This document shows, piece after piece, positions 29,089-37,702 of a stretch of 64,000 bases of DNA. Positions within the stretch are counted from its first letter, which is position 1, and each line of letters opens with the position of its first letter. Location of the stretch: contig NZ_JAFBBU010000001.1 in NCBI RefSeq assembly GCF_016907385.1, positions 1,736,001 through 1,800,000 on the forward strand, read 5' to 3'. The notes under the pieces were generated by a model that was not told the DNA's origin, searched no databases, and was given only the letters and a program-made list of their open reading frames with translations. Source of the DNA: Subtercola frigoramans. GTDB taxonomy: Bacteria > Actinomycetota > Actinomycetes > Actinomycetales > Microbacteriaceae. The position numbers and the translations under genes are program-made.

Positions 29089-30279
29089 ATGTCTTCCCTT
29101 CCCACCGTCACCCGCACCCCGGGGCTCACAATCGGCCCGATCGAACTCGACGTGCCCATCGTGCTCGCCCCGATGGCCGGAGTGACGAACACGGCGTACC
29201 GGCGGCTCTGCCGCGAATACGGCACCGGGCTCTTCGTGAGTGAGATGATCACGAGCCGCGCCCTGGTCGAACGCACGCCAGAGTCCATGCGGCTCATCAC
29301 CCACCACCCGTCAGAGACCATCAGGTCGATCCAGCTGTACGGCGTCGACCCCAAGACAATGGGCGAGGCGGTCACCATGCTGGTGGCAGAGAACCGCGCA
29401 GACCACATTGACATGAACTTCGGGTGCCCCGTACCCAAGGTCACGCGCCGGGGCGGAGGCGCGGCGCTGCCCTGGAAGAGCGACCTCTTCCGCGGGATCG
29501 TCGAAGCAGCCGTCACAGCTGCCGGCGACATCCCGGTCACGGTCAAGATGCGCAAGGGCATCGATGACGACCACCTGACGTACCTCGAAGCGGCCCGCGC
29601 CGCTGAGGGTGCCGGTGTCGCTTCGATTGCCCTGCATGCGCGAACTGCTGCGGACTTCTATTCGGGGCACGCGGACTGGTCGGCCATCAGCGCGCTCAAA
29701 GAGACGATCACGAGCATCCCTGTGCTCGGCAACGGTGACATCTGGTCGGCCGACGATGCGCTGCGCATGGTCGACGAGACAGGGTGCGACGGTGTGGTCG
29801 TCGGCAGGGGGTGCCTCGGCAGGCCCTGGCTGTTCGCTGACCTCACCGCGGCCTTCCGGGCTCGAGCCGGCGAGATCACCGAAGCCGAGTCACTGGCTTC
29901 CCGGGTGCAGCCGCCCCTCGGCGATGTTGCGCGGGCTCTGCGCCGCCACGCCGAACTTCTGACAGAGTTCTACGACGGCGAGGAGCGGGCCTGCCGCGAC
30001 ATTCGCAAACACGTCGCCTGGTATTTCAAGGGTTATCCCGTTGGCCATGAACTGCGTACCGCTTTGGCCATGGTCACGAGCCTGGCCGAGATGGATGACC
30101 TGCTTGCCACTCTCGACGGCAGCCTTCCCTATCCCGGCGTCGACGCCGAAGGGCCTCGCGGTCGCGCCGGGCGCCCCAAGCGGCCCGCCCTGCCGAACAA
30201 GTGGCTCGAGTCGCGCTCGCTCGATACACCGGGGCTCGCCGAGCTTGCCGGTGCCGAGCTGGAGCACAGTGGTGGCTGA
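29089..30279 (+). CDS. dusB: tRNA-dihydrouridine synthase
   Basis: FMN/NADPH enzyme reducing specific uridines in the tRNA D-loop. 396 residues. The TIM barrel shows LAPMAGVTNTAYRRLCREYG, the catalytic cysteine in MNFGCPVPKVTRRGGGAAL, the lysine/arginine motif VTVKMRKGID, IALHARTAADFY and GDIWSADDAL ... GVVVGRGCLGRPWLF. The helical C-terminal tRNA-binding domain contains RDIRKHVAWYFKG. ATG 29089 is used. Its 3' end overlaps the dGTPase start, placing dusB at the head of a dusB-dGTPase-dnaG block. Confidence 0.94.
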   Translation: MSSLPTVTRTPGLTIGPIELDVPIVLAPMAGVTNTAYRRLCREYGTGLFVSEMITSRALVERTPESMRLITHHPSETIRSIQLYGVDPKTMGEAVTMLVAENRADHIDMNFGCPVPKVTRRGGGAALPWKSDLFRGIVEAAVTAAGDIPVTVKMRKGIDDDHLTYLEAARAAEGAGVASIALHARTAADFYSGHADWSAISALKETITSIPVLGNGDIWSADDALRMVDETGCDGVVVGRGCLGRPWLFADLTAAFRARAGEITEAESLASRVQPPLGDVARALRRHAELLTEFYDGEERACRDIRKHVAWYFKGYPVGHELRTALAMVTSLAEMDDLLATLDGSLPYPGVDAEGPRGRAGRPKRPALPNKWLESRSLDTPGLAELAGAELEHSGG

Positions 30280-31618
30280 CACCGTGCGGGCCGCCGCGGT
30301 GGTCGACGGCGCGAGTGGCGGGTATTCCCTTCACGACACCGAGCGACCTCTGCCCGAGGAGCACTACAGCAGGCGCAGCGATTTCGCCAGGGACAGGGCC
30401 AGGCTCCTGCACTCCGGCGCCTTGCGACGGCTTGCCGCCAAGACCCAGGTCCTGAGCCCTACAGCCGACCTCGACTTCGCTCGCAACCGCCTCACCCACT
30501 CGCTCGAGGTCGCCCAGGTCGGGCGTGAGCTCGCCTCGAGCCTCGGCCTCGACCCCGATGTTGTCGACACGGCGTGCCTCGCGCACGACCTCGGGCATCC
30601 GCCGTTCGGCCACAACGGCGAACGGGCGCTGTCCGAATGGGCTGCCGACATCGGCGGTTTCGAAGGCAACGCTCAGAGCCTGCGCATTCTCACCCGTCTC
30701 GAGCCCAAGGTCGTCGGGCCGAACGGCGAGAGTTTCGGGCTGAACCTCACCCGGGCATCCCTCGACGCCAGCTGCAAGTATCCCTGGGCGAGCGACACTG
30801 CGGTCAGCGACGCGAGTGGGCGGCAGAAGTTCGGCGTCTACGCCGACGACAGCGCGGTCTTCGCGTGGTTGCGCGAAGAGGCGCCGCCGCGGGTGCTCTG
30901 CATCGAGGCGCAGGTGATGGATCTCTCCGACGACATCGCCTATTCGGTCCATGACTTCGAAGACGCCGTGCTGAACGGCTACATCGATGTGTCGGCCCTG
31001 GGGTCCCGGGTCAACCACGATGAGCTCGTGACCAGCATGCATTCGTGGGTCGGCGGCTCGTTTAGCCATGACGAACTGATCGCCGCATTCGACCGACTCG
31101 ACTCCCTCGATGTCTGGGTCGACGAGTGGAACGGCGGCCGGATAGCCCAGGCGAAGCTCAAGAATCTGACCAGCCAGCTCATCGGGAGGTTTGCGGGTGC
31201 AGCAACCCAGGCCACTCGCGAGGCGTACCCCGGGTCCCAGCTGATCCGGTTCGGCGCGAACGTGATCGTGCCGCGCAGTGTCGAGGTCGAGATCGCCGTT
31301 CTGAAAGGAATCGTCGCCGCGTTCGTCATGTCGAGTTCGAAACGCAAGCCGATCTACCGCACCCAGCGCGCACTGTTGGTCGAGCTTGCCGAACTCCTGC
31401 TCGCAAGTGGCGACCGGAACCTCGAGCCTGCGTTCGTCGGTGACTGGTCTGATGCACAGTCAGACGCCGCCAGAAAGCGCGTGATCGTCGACCAGGTGGC
31501 AAGCCTCACCGACCAGTCCGCGCTGGCCTGGCACCGGCGGCTTCTCGCGCCGGCAGCACCCTTCGACCTCTCACCAGCGTTGTCGACCCAGCGCCCCGCT
31601 GAAGCGCCCGCGCACTGA
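30272..31618 (+). CDS. dgt: Deoxyguanosinetriphosphate triphosphohydrolase-like protein
   Basis: 448 residues of the HD-domain dNTPase family; relatives hydrolyse dGTP to deoxyguanosine and tripolyphosphate. The metal site is given by NRLTHSLEVAQ (His) and CLAHDLGHPPFGHNGE (HD pair plus His), with a later Asp in LSDDIAYSVHDFED. The start is one of two overlapping GTG codons (30269, 30272); GGAG at 30261-30264 better serves 30272. It overlaps dusB at its start and shares one base with dnaG at its end (TGATG). Confidence 0.9.
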   Translation: MADTVRAAAVVDGASGGYSLHDTERPLPEEHYSRRSDFARDRARLLHSGALRRLAAKTQVLSPTADLDFARNRLTHSLEVAQVGRELASSLGLDPDVVDTACLAHDLGHPPFGHNGERALSEWAADIGGFEGNAQSLRILTRLEPKVVGPNGESFGLNLTRASLDASCKYPWASDTAVSDASGRQKFGVYADDSAVFAWLREEAPPRVLCIEAQVMDLSDDIAYSVHDFEDAVLNGYIDVSALGSRVNHDELVTSMHSWVGGSFSHDELIAAFDRLDSLDVWVDEWNGGRIAQAKLKNLTSQLIGRFAGAATQATREAYPGSQLIRFGANVIVPRSVEVEIAVLKGIVAAFVMSSSKRKPIYRTQRALLVELAELLLASGDRNLEPAFVGDWSDAQSDAARKRVIVDQVASLTDQSALAWHRRLLAPAAPFDLSPALSTQRPAEAPAH

Positions 31619-33501
31619 TGGCCGGGCTCATCAGGCGTGCCGACATCGACGAGGTGCGGTCGCGCATCAACATCGCCGATGTCGTCGGCGAGTTCGTCAC
31701 TTTGAAGAGTGCCGGTGTCGGCTCGATGAAGGGGCTCTGCCCGTTTCACGACGAGCGGTCGCCGAGCTTTCATGTGCGACCCCAGGTGGGCTACTACCAC
31801 TGCTTCGGCTGCGGTGAGGGAGGTGACGTGTTCACCTTCCTCCAGAAGATGGACCATGTCACCTTCAGTGAAGCGGTCGAACGGCTCGCCTCCGGTATCG
31901 GCTTCGAACTTCACTACGAAGACGGTGGCCAGGCCAGCGACCACAGCAACAGGGCACGGCTGCTGGCGGCGAATGAAGCCGCCAGGGAGTGGTTCATCGA
32001 GCAGCTCATGACCGACGGCGCCGATGAAGGTCGTCGCTTTCTCGGCGAGCGTGGATTCGATGCTTCAGCAGCCGAGCGCTTCGGCGTCGGCTATGCCCCC
32101 CAGGGCTGGGACAACCTCGGCAAGCACCTTCGAACCCGGGGGTTCACGAACGACGAGCTCAGTGCAGCGGGGCTCACGAGCACGGGGGAGCGTGGTACCT
32201 ATGACCGCTTCCGGGGCCGCCTGGTCTGGCCGATTCGCGACCAGACCGGCCAGACCGTGGGGTTCGGCGCCCGACGGCTCTTCGACGATGACAAGGGGCC
32301 GAAGTACCTGAACACGCCCGAGACGCCCGTCTACCACAAGTCGCAGGTGCTCTACGGTCTCGACCTCGCCAAACGCGACATCGCCCGGGGCCGCCAGGTC
32401 GTCGTCGTGGAGGGTTACACCGACGTCATGGCGTGCCACCTCGCCGGTGTGACGACGGCGGTCGCCACCTGTGGAACGGCATTCGGGGTCGACCACATCA
32501 AGATGATCCGTCGTATTCTCGGCGACGACACGGCCGGTCTGGGTGAGGTGGTCTTCACCTTCGACCCCGACGCGGCGGGCCAGAAGGCCGCCCTCCGTGC
32601 CTTCAGCGAAGAACAGCGCTTCGCGGCCCAGACCTACGTCGCCGTCGCCCCCGATGGGCTCGACCCCTGCGACCTCAGGCTGAACAAGGGCGACGATGCA
32701 GTAAGGCGCCTGATCTCGTCGAAGAAACCGATGTTCGAATTCGTCATCCGGCAGAAGCTCTCGAACTACGATCTCAATACCGTCGAGGGCCGGGCTGGCG
32801 CGCTGCGCGATGCTGCGCCGGTGGTCGCCGACATCCGTGACCCTGCACTCCGCCCCGGCTACACCCGGGAACTGGCGAGACTCCTCGGAATCGACGTCAC
32901 CGAGGTCTCGCGGGCGGTCGAGGCGAGCAGGCGAACTTCGCCCGAGTCGGCTGCCAGTACCCGCTCTGAGAACGCCGCCCGCGGGTCAGCGGGAGTGCCA
33001 GAAACGACAGCATCGCCTGTTTCCTCGTTTTCGCTGACCCAATTGCCTGGTACCACCCAGGTGAGGCTCGAACGCGATGCCCTCATGGCCATGCTCCAGT
33101 ATCCGAAGTCTGTAGGCCGGGAACTGCTCGCACGGGCATCCCTCGTCGGCTTCAACAGCGAACCGCTCGCCGCGGTGCGCGATGCGATCGCCGCCTCGAT
33201 CGACGACTACGAGCGGCCGGATTGGGTGGCGACGATCGTCGGGCGCGTGCCCCCGCAGTTCGCGACCTTGGTGGAACAGCTCGCGGTTGCCCCGATTCCC
33301 GAACGGCCGGAGCGCGAACTCGATGTCTATCTGAGGCGCGTCACCTCTTCGCTCGTCGAACGTCACCTCGTACGCAGAAAAGAAGAGGTGCTCGGGCAGC
33401 TGCAGCGCACCGACGCAGCTGCTGCTCCAGAGCAGTACCGCTCTCTCCAACGGGAGTTGATGCAACTCGAAGCCGATCGCCGCGCCATTCACGCGGAGTG
33501 A
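31618..33501 (+). CDS. dnaG: DNA primase
   Basis: Synthesises RNA primers at the replication fork. 627 residues. The CHC2 zinc finger occupies about 41-65: CPFHDERSPSFHV then YYHCFGCGEGGDVF. The catalytic core follows with SAAGLTSTGERGTYDRFRGRL, and the Toprim domain with VVVEGYTDVMACHLAG and EVVFTFDPDAAGQKA. The C-terminal helicase-binding domain (about 470-620) is present but divergent. The ATG shares a base with the dGTPase stop, so translation is coupled; this pairing is common in actinobacteria. Confidence 0.96.
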   Translation: MAGLIRRADIDEVRSRINIADVVGEFVTLKSAGVGSMKGLCPFHDERSPSFHVRPQVGYYHCFGCGEGGDVFTFLQKMDHVTFSEAVERLASGIGFELHYEDGGQASDHSNRARLLAANEAAREWFIEQLMTDGADEGRRFLGERGFDASAAERFGVGYAPQGWDNLGKHLRTRGFTNDELSAAGLTSTGERGTYDRFRGRLVWPIRDQTGQTVGFGARRLFDDDKGPKYLNTPETPVYHKSQVLYGLDLAKRDIARGRQVVVVEGYTDVMACHLAGVTTAVATCGTAFGVDHIKMIRRILGDDTAGLGEVVFTFDPDAAGQKAALRAFSEEQRFAAQTYVAVAPDGLDPCDLRLNKGDDAVRRLISSKKPMFEFVIRQKLSNYDLNTVEGRAGALRDAAPVVADIRDPALRPGYTRELARLLGIDVTEVSRAVEASRRTSPESAASTRSENAARGSAGVPETTASPVSSFSLTQLPGTTQVRLERDALMAMLQYPKSVGRELLARASLVGFNSEPLAAVRDAIAASIDDYERPDWVATIVGRVPPQFATLVEQLAVAPIPERPERELDVYLRRVTSSLVERHLVRRKEEVLGQLQRTDAAAAPEQYRSLQRELMQLEADRRAIHAE

Positions 33502-33527
33502 CCGAGGGGGAGCATTAGGCTCGTTTC

Positions 33528-33575
33528 ATGAGTGAGCCAGCGCATGAGAGAGCCAGTGCATGAGTGAGCCAGTGA
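33528..33575 (+). repeat. 16-bp tandem repeat carrying three start codons
   Basis: Units ATGAGTGAGCCAGCGC, ATGAGAGAGCCAGTGC and ATGAGTGAGCCAGTG(A) follow head to tail. Each begins with ATG, but 16 is not a multiple of three, so the three ATGs are in different frames. Only the third (33560) opens the ABC gene. The first gives an 11-codon reading frame whose TGA overlaps that ATG. Confidence 0.8.
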
Positions 33576-34372
33576 TGGCGGCTTCAGACGTGACCATCGA
33601 ATACCCCGCTCACAGTGTCAGTCCGTCGTACACTGCCGTTCGCGGTGTGAGCATGCGACTGGAACCGGGCGAGATCGTCGGGCTCATCGGGTCGAGCGGC
33701 TCGGGCAAATCGACGCTTGCCCGGGTCGCGGCAGGCCAGGGCAGCGGCGGTTCCCGGGATTCGCTCGCGCGGGTCGTCGGGGGGACACTGGATGTGCTCG
33801 GCTTCGACCTCCGCAAGGGCGTGCGCGGGCGCAGGTTCAATCGCCTGACGTACGGCGTGGGCTATCTTCCGCAGGACTCGTCCCTCAGCCTGGTCTCGAA
33901 CATGACTGTTGCCGAATCGGTTGCAGAGCCCTTATTCGCTCGCGACAAGCATTTCAACGAGAAGAGTGCCAGTCTCCGTGTGGCAACGCTTCTGGATGCT
34001 CTTCTCCTGCCCGTCGGCACGGCACTGAAACTCCCGCACGAGCTCTCCAGTGGCCAGCGACAGCGTGTCTCGATCGCTCGGTCGCTGATCCTCGACCCGG
34101 TCTTCCTGATCGCCGATGAACCCACGGCGGGGGTGGACCCGTCGGTTCGTGGAGCCGTCGTGGACGTCATTTCGACCCTCCAACGCGAACGCGGCGCAAC
34201 CGCACTCATCGTGAGCCATGACCTCGAAGTTCTGCGACGTTCCGTCGACCGCATCATCGTTCTGCATGAGGGCGTGGTCGTGGGGGTCGGCACCATCGAC
34301 GACGTGCTCGCCGACCCACGGCATCCCTACGTCGCCGGTCTCGCCCGTGCGGCAGGAGGGCGGGCCCAGTGA
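33560..34372 (+). CDS. Orphan ABC transporter ATP-binding protein (oligopeptide/DppF-like)
   Basis: 270 residues, one complete ABC ATPase domain: Walker A GSSGSGKST near residue 50, Q-loop VGYLPQD, signature LSSGQRQRVS, Walker B FLIADEPTAG and switch His in LIVSHDLEVLRR. The order and the C-terminal RHPYVAGLARA resemble peptide/nickel-importer ATPases. No permease or binding-protein gene is adjacent, so its partner lies elsewhere or it does not transport. The start follows a 16-bp tandem repeat. It overlaps the next gene by four bases (GTGA). Confidence 0.85.
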   Translation: MSEPVMAASDVTIEYPAHSVSPSYTAVRGVSMRLEPGEIVGLIGSSGSGKSTLARVAAGQGSGGSRDSLARVVGGTLDVLGFDLRKGVRGRRFNRLTYGVGYLPQDSSLSLVSNMTVAESVAEPLFARDKHFNEKSASLRVATLLDALLLPVGTALKLPHELSSGQRQRVSIARSLILDPVFLIADEPTAGVDPSVRGAVVDVISTLQRERGATALIVSHDLEVLRRSVDRIIVLHEGVVVGVGTIDDVLADPRHPYVAGLARAAGGRAQ

Positions 34373-35403
34373 GCACCTCCCGCTACGACCAGCCGGAGAC
34401 CGCTGGCCCTCGAGCCGGCCAGCACCGCGCAGTGACAGCGGTCGAGTCCGCGCCGCTCGCGAGCGATCGCCGACCTACCTCGGGGAACATCGCCATCCTG
34501 CCGAAGCCGGGAGCACTCTTCGTGGACGCCGTGCTGGCCGGCGGCGGCCAGATCACTGACCTCGACGCCGAAACGAGGGCAATCGTCTGGCTCACCTCGA
34601 GCGAGCCCGAACGACTGGAGCAGATCCTCACGACCCATCCCGCGATCCAGTGGGTGCAGCTGCCGTGGGCCGGGGTCGACGCCTTCTCCGGGCTCCTCAA
34701 GCGCTGTGACCGGCCCCAGCTGCTCTGGACGAGCGCGAAGGGGGCCTACGCCCAACCCGTCGCCGAGCATGCGCTCATGCTCACCCTTGCCCTGCTCCGG
34801 CGGCTGCCGGAGCGTCTGGCGGCAACGACCTGGTCACACGAGTCGACAGGGGAGTCCCTCTACGGCCTCTCCGTGGTCATTGTCGGTGCCGGTGGTATCG
34901 CGGTCGAACTGCTTCGCCTGCTGGCCCCCTTCGGTGTGAAGACCACGGTCGTCCGCCGCAGCGCTGAACCTCTGCCGGGAGCAGACCGAACGGTGTCGAC
35001 GGATGATCTCGACATTGCCTTGGCGACCGCCGACGTCGTTGTGCTCGCCGCCGCGATGACCGACGACACGAAGCACCTCATCGGGCAGGCACAGTTCGCC
35101 GTGATGAAGTCTTCGGCCATCCTCGTGAACATCGCCCGCGGCGGCCTGGTCGACACCGGCGCCCTGGTCGACGCCCTCCATTCCGGTGCCATAGCCGGGG
35201 CCGGGGTCGACGTCACCGATCCGGAGCCACTGCCTGACGGGCATCCACTCTGGAGCGCACCGAACGTCATCATCACCCCGCACTCAGCCGACACGCCCGA
35301 GATGACGGCGCCCCTGCTCGCGGAACGTCTTCGACGGAACGTGGTCGCGTTTCTCGGCGACGGCAGTTTTGCGGGTGTCGTCGACCCGCAGGCCGGGTAT
35401 TAG
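34369..35403 (+). CDS. D-isomer-specific 2-hydroxyacid dehydrogenase
   Basis: 344 residues. The NAD-binding Rossmann domain starts VVIVGAGGIAVELLRLL. The catalytic triad of the family is visible: Arg in NIARGGLVDTGAL, Glu in DVTDPEPLP and His in ITPHSADT. The first ~35 residues are a non-conserved extension. Members interconvert 2-oxo and D-2-hydroxy acids; substrate unknown. GTG 34369 overlaps the ABC ATPase stop, so the two are coupled, an unusual partnership. Confidence 0.88.
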   Translation: MSTSRYDQPETAGPRAGQHRAVTAVESAPLASDRRPTSGNIAILPKPGALFVDAVLAGGGQITDLDAETRAIVWLTSSEPERLEQILTTHPAIQWVQLPWAGVDAFSGLLKRCDRPQLLWTSAKGAYAQPVAEHALMLTLALLRRLPERLAATTWSHESTGESLYGLSVVIVGAGGIAVELLRLLAPFGVKTTVVRRSAEPLPGADRTVSTDDLDIALATADVVVLAAAMTDDTKHLIGQAQFAVMKSSAILVNIARGGLVDTGALVDALHSGAIAGAGVDVTDPEPLPDGHPLWSAPNVIITPHSADTPEMTAPLLAERLRRNVVAFLGDGSFAGVVDPQAGY

Positions 35404-35551
35404 GCGGTCGACACGGCTCACGAAAGCGTCGGCCCGGTCGGTGCTCGAACGGTCGACTCGGTGGCCTGGGACCGTGCCGGAACCGCGTATGAGTGCTTCT
35501 CGATTTAGCGCACAGGTGTTTCGTGATAATGTAACCAAGCTGTTTCAGCAT

Positions 35552-35624
35552 TCCTCGATAGCTCAATTGGCAGAGCAGCCGGCTGTTAACCGGCAGGTTC
35601 TTGGTTCGAGTCCAAGTCGGGGAG
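35552..35624 (+). tRNA. tRNA-Asn (GTT)
   Basis: 73 bases with a full cloverleaf: acceptor TCCTCGA pairs with TCGGGGA (one G-T), anticodon stem GCCGG/CCGGC, loop CTGTTAA with anticodon GTT at 35585-35587, and T-arm around GGTTCGAGTCC. Discriminator G; CCA not encoded. A GATAAT about 30 bases upstream could be its -10. Confidence 0.96.
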
Positions 35625-35626
35625 CG

Positions 35627-35664
35627 AAAAGGTCGTCAGGGCTCCACCCCGGCGGCCTTTTTTG
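35627..35664 (+). terminator. Intrinsic terminator after tRNA-Asn
   Basis: Stem AAAAGGTCGTC.GGG pairs with CCCGGCGGCCTTTT (two G-T pairs, one bulged A), followed by TTTTTTG. It begins two bases after the tRNA. Confidence 0.8.
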
Positions 35665-35765
35665 TTTTCTGAATGCACGGTCGTCGGGATCGCGGCAAGA
35701 TCTCACAACCCGGTCTGAAGCTCTGCAGGCACAGCCCGGCACGATCGAGGCGGCAGAATAGAGCG

Positions 35766-36497
35766 GTGTACTCGAGCCCTGATTCCCGTTCGGCTGCGCG
35801 CGCGGGACTGGCCGTCGGCGTGGCAACGGCGGCGTATGGCATCTCGTTCGGAGCGCTCTCGACGGCTGCCGGGCTCGACGTCTGGCAGACCTGCTTTCTG
35901 AGCCTTGTCATGTTCACGGGGGGCTCGCAGTTCGCCCTGATCGGCGTGCTGGCCTCCGGCGGCCTCGCCGCGGCCCCCTCGGCCATCGCGGGAGCAGCTC
36001 TGCTCGGCTCCCGGAACGTGATCTATGCGCTCCGCATGTCCCCCGTGGTCGGCTCCGGCTGGTTCAGGCGAACTCTCGCCGCTCACCTCACCATTGACGA
36101 GTCCGTCGCTGTGGCGGTCGCCCAGCCCACCCTGGTGGCCCAGCGCGCCGGGTTCTGGGTCACCGGTCTCGTTGTCTTCGTCGGCTGGAACATCACCACC
36201 CTGCTCGGCGCCCTCATTGGCAACCTGATCGGCGACGTGAGCGCCTACGGGCTCGATGCGGCCGCGGCAGCAGCCTTCCTCGGGCTTCTGTGGCCCCGGC
36301 TGAAGGCGCGGCAGGCCCAGGCCGTCGCGGTGGGCGCCGCAGTCGCTGCGACCCTCCTGACGCCCGTTCTCGCGCCGGGACTGCCCGTGATCGTCGCAGC
36401 CCTGGTCGCCGTGCTCTTCGGTCTGACCAACTGGCTTGGCCCCAGGCAGGGCCCGCAGACGGCCGAGATCGCCCCGATCGAGGGAATGCCCTCATGA
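35766..36497 (+). CDS. azlC: AzlC-family branched-chain amino acid exporter, large subunit
   Basis: 243 residues, about seven to eight transmembrane segments. AzlC signatures include GVATAAYGISFGALSTAAGL and the FTGGSQFALIGV segment, with GSRNVIYALRMSPVV. Together with AzlD it exports branched-chain amino acids or their analogues. GTG 35766 is chosen as the start; the longer open frame to 35673 is highly charged and precedes the first helix. The stop overlaps the azlD start (ATGA). Confidence 0.88.
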   Translation: MYSSPDSRSAARAGLAVGVATAAYGISFGALSTAAGLDVWQTCFLSLVMFTGGSQFALIGVLASGGLAAAPSAIAGAALLGSRNVIYALRMSPVVGSGWFRRTLAAHLTIDESVAVAVAQPTLVAQRAGFWVTGLVVFVGWNITTLLGALIGNLIGDVSAYGLDAAAAAAFLGLLWPRLKARQAQAVAVGAAVAATLLTPVLAPGLPVIVAALVAVLFGLTNWLGPRQGPQTAEIAPIEGMPS

Positions 36498-36799
36498 CGA
36501 TGTGGCAGGTGGTGATCCTCGCCGCCATAGCCTGCTTCGCCCTCAAGCTTGTGGGCTATCTCATCCCCCCGGCGCTGGTCTCACGGCCGACACCGGCACG
36601 GGTGGCGAACCTGCTGACGGTCGCCCTGCTCGCCGCACTCATCTCTGTGCAGACGCTGGCGCATGGCCAGCAGGTGATTCTGGATGCCCGGGTACCCGCC
36701 GTGCTCGTGGCAGCCAGCCTCTACGCGCTGAAGGTCCCGTTCATCGTCGTCGTGTTGAGCGCTGCCGTGGTGGCCGCAGGCGTGCGCGCCCTCTCATAG
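36494..36799 (+). CDS. azlD: AzlD-domain small subunit of branched-chain amino acid exporter
   Basis: 101 residues with three to four hydrophobic helices and the AzlD pattern ACFALKLVGYLIPPALVSRPTP near the N-terminus. It overlaps azlC by four bases, the normal arrangement, and completes the exporter. Convergent with def downstream. Confidence 0.88.
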   Translation: MTMWQVVILAAIACFALKLVGYLIPPALVSRPTPARVANLLTVALLAALISVQTLAHGQQVILDARVPAVLVAASLYALKVPFIVVVLSAAVVAAGVRALS

Positions 36800-36854
36800 C
36801 TCGCAGCCCGCAACCGGTCGGCGGTCGCCTGGCCCGCGCGGACAGTGGTGGTGC

Positions 36855-37427
36855 TCAGGCCCCGCCTTCGAAGGTGTCGACCCCGGGCATCCAACTCGAC
36901 CCGGGGCCCGACCAACTGCGCTTGCGGGCGATCTTCGTCGCGGCCTTGGAGTACGGATACTCGAGGCGGTCGACGTAGAGGTACCCGTCGAGATGGTCGT
37001 ATTCGTGCTGGAAGATGCGTGCAAGCCAGCCGCTCGCTCGAACCTCGAAGGGTTTGCCATCGATGTCGACCGCGGTCAGGAGCGCGTCGGAAGAACGAAG
37101 CAGCGGAAACCGCTCGCCGGGGAACGACAGGCAGCCCTCTTCGTCGGCGTCGTCGTCTGTGTCGGCGACGGGGGGCGGGCTCACCAGCAGAACGGGATTG
37201 ATCGCCGTGCCGCTGTGCACGAGGCCGTCGCTGTCGGTGTACTCGTACACGAAGAGTCGCAGTGAGACGCCGACCTGGGGCGCGGCAAGGCCGACACCCG
37301 GTGCGGCGTGCATCGTGTCGATCATGTCGGACACGAGCGTGCGCAGCTCATCGTCGAATTCGGTGACGGCGACCGCCGGGGAGTGCAGGACAGGGTCGCC
37401 CGAGATCCGGATTGGAAGAACAGTCAT
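36855..37427 (-). CDS. def: Peptide deformylase
   Basis: Removes the N-formyl group from nascent proteins. 190 residues. All three metal-site motifs are intact: GVGLAAPQVG, EEGCLSFPG (Cys ligand) and QHEYDHLDG (two His ligands plus catalytic Glu). An Asp/Glu-rich insertion (ADTDDDADEEGC) precedes motif 2. Divergent from the glycosyltransferase gene. Confidence 0.95.
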   Translation of the reverse strand: MTVLPIRISGDPVLHSPAVAVTEFDDELRTLVSDMIDTMHAAPGVGLAAPQVGVSLRLFVYEYTDSDGLVHSGTAINPVLLVSPPPVADTDDDADEEGCLSFPGERFPLLRSSDALLTAVDIDGKPFEVRASGWLARIFQHEYDHLDGYLYVDRLEYPYSKAATKIARKRSWSGPGSSWMPGVDTFEGGA

Positions 37428-37702
37428 TCAGAAAGCTTATCGGCGGCGAACACAGGCCTTGCAGTCTTCAGCACAGGCGGGGCCGGTCGGGCCGCCCGGG
37501 CACCCGAGAGGGGGCCAGGCTCGGTGACTGTGGCCTGTCGGCTTTGTTTTGGCGGGCTTTCTAGCGATACTGGTGTTCGGCCGGCCACGTCCACGGCGGC
37601 CAGATGCACACTAGGGTAGCGTTGACTGCAACGATTCGGTAACGACGTGTCGATACACCACACTGCGGGACCAGACCCTCCACGCCACAGAGAGACTTTC
37701 AC

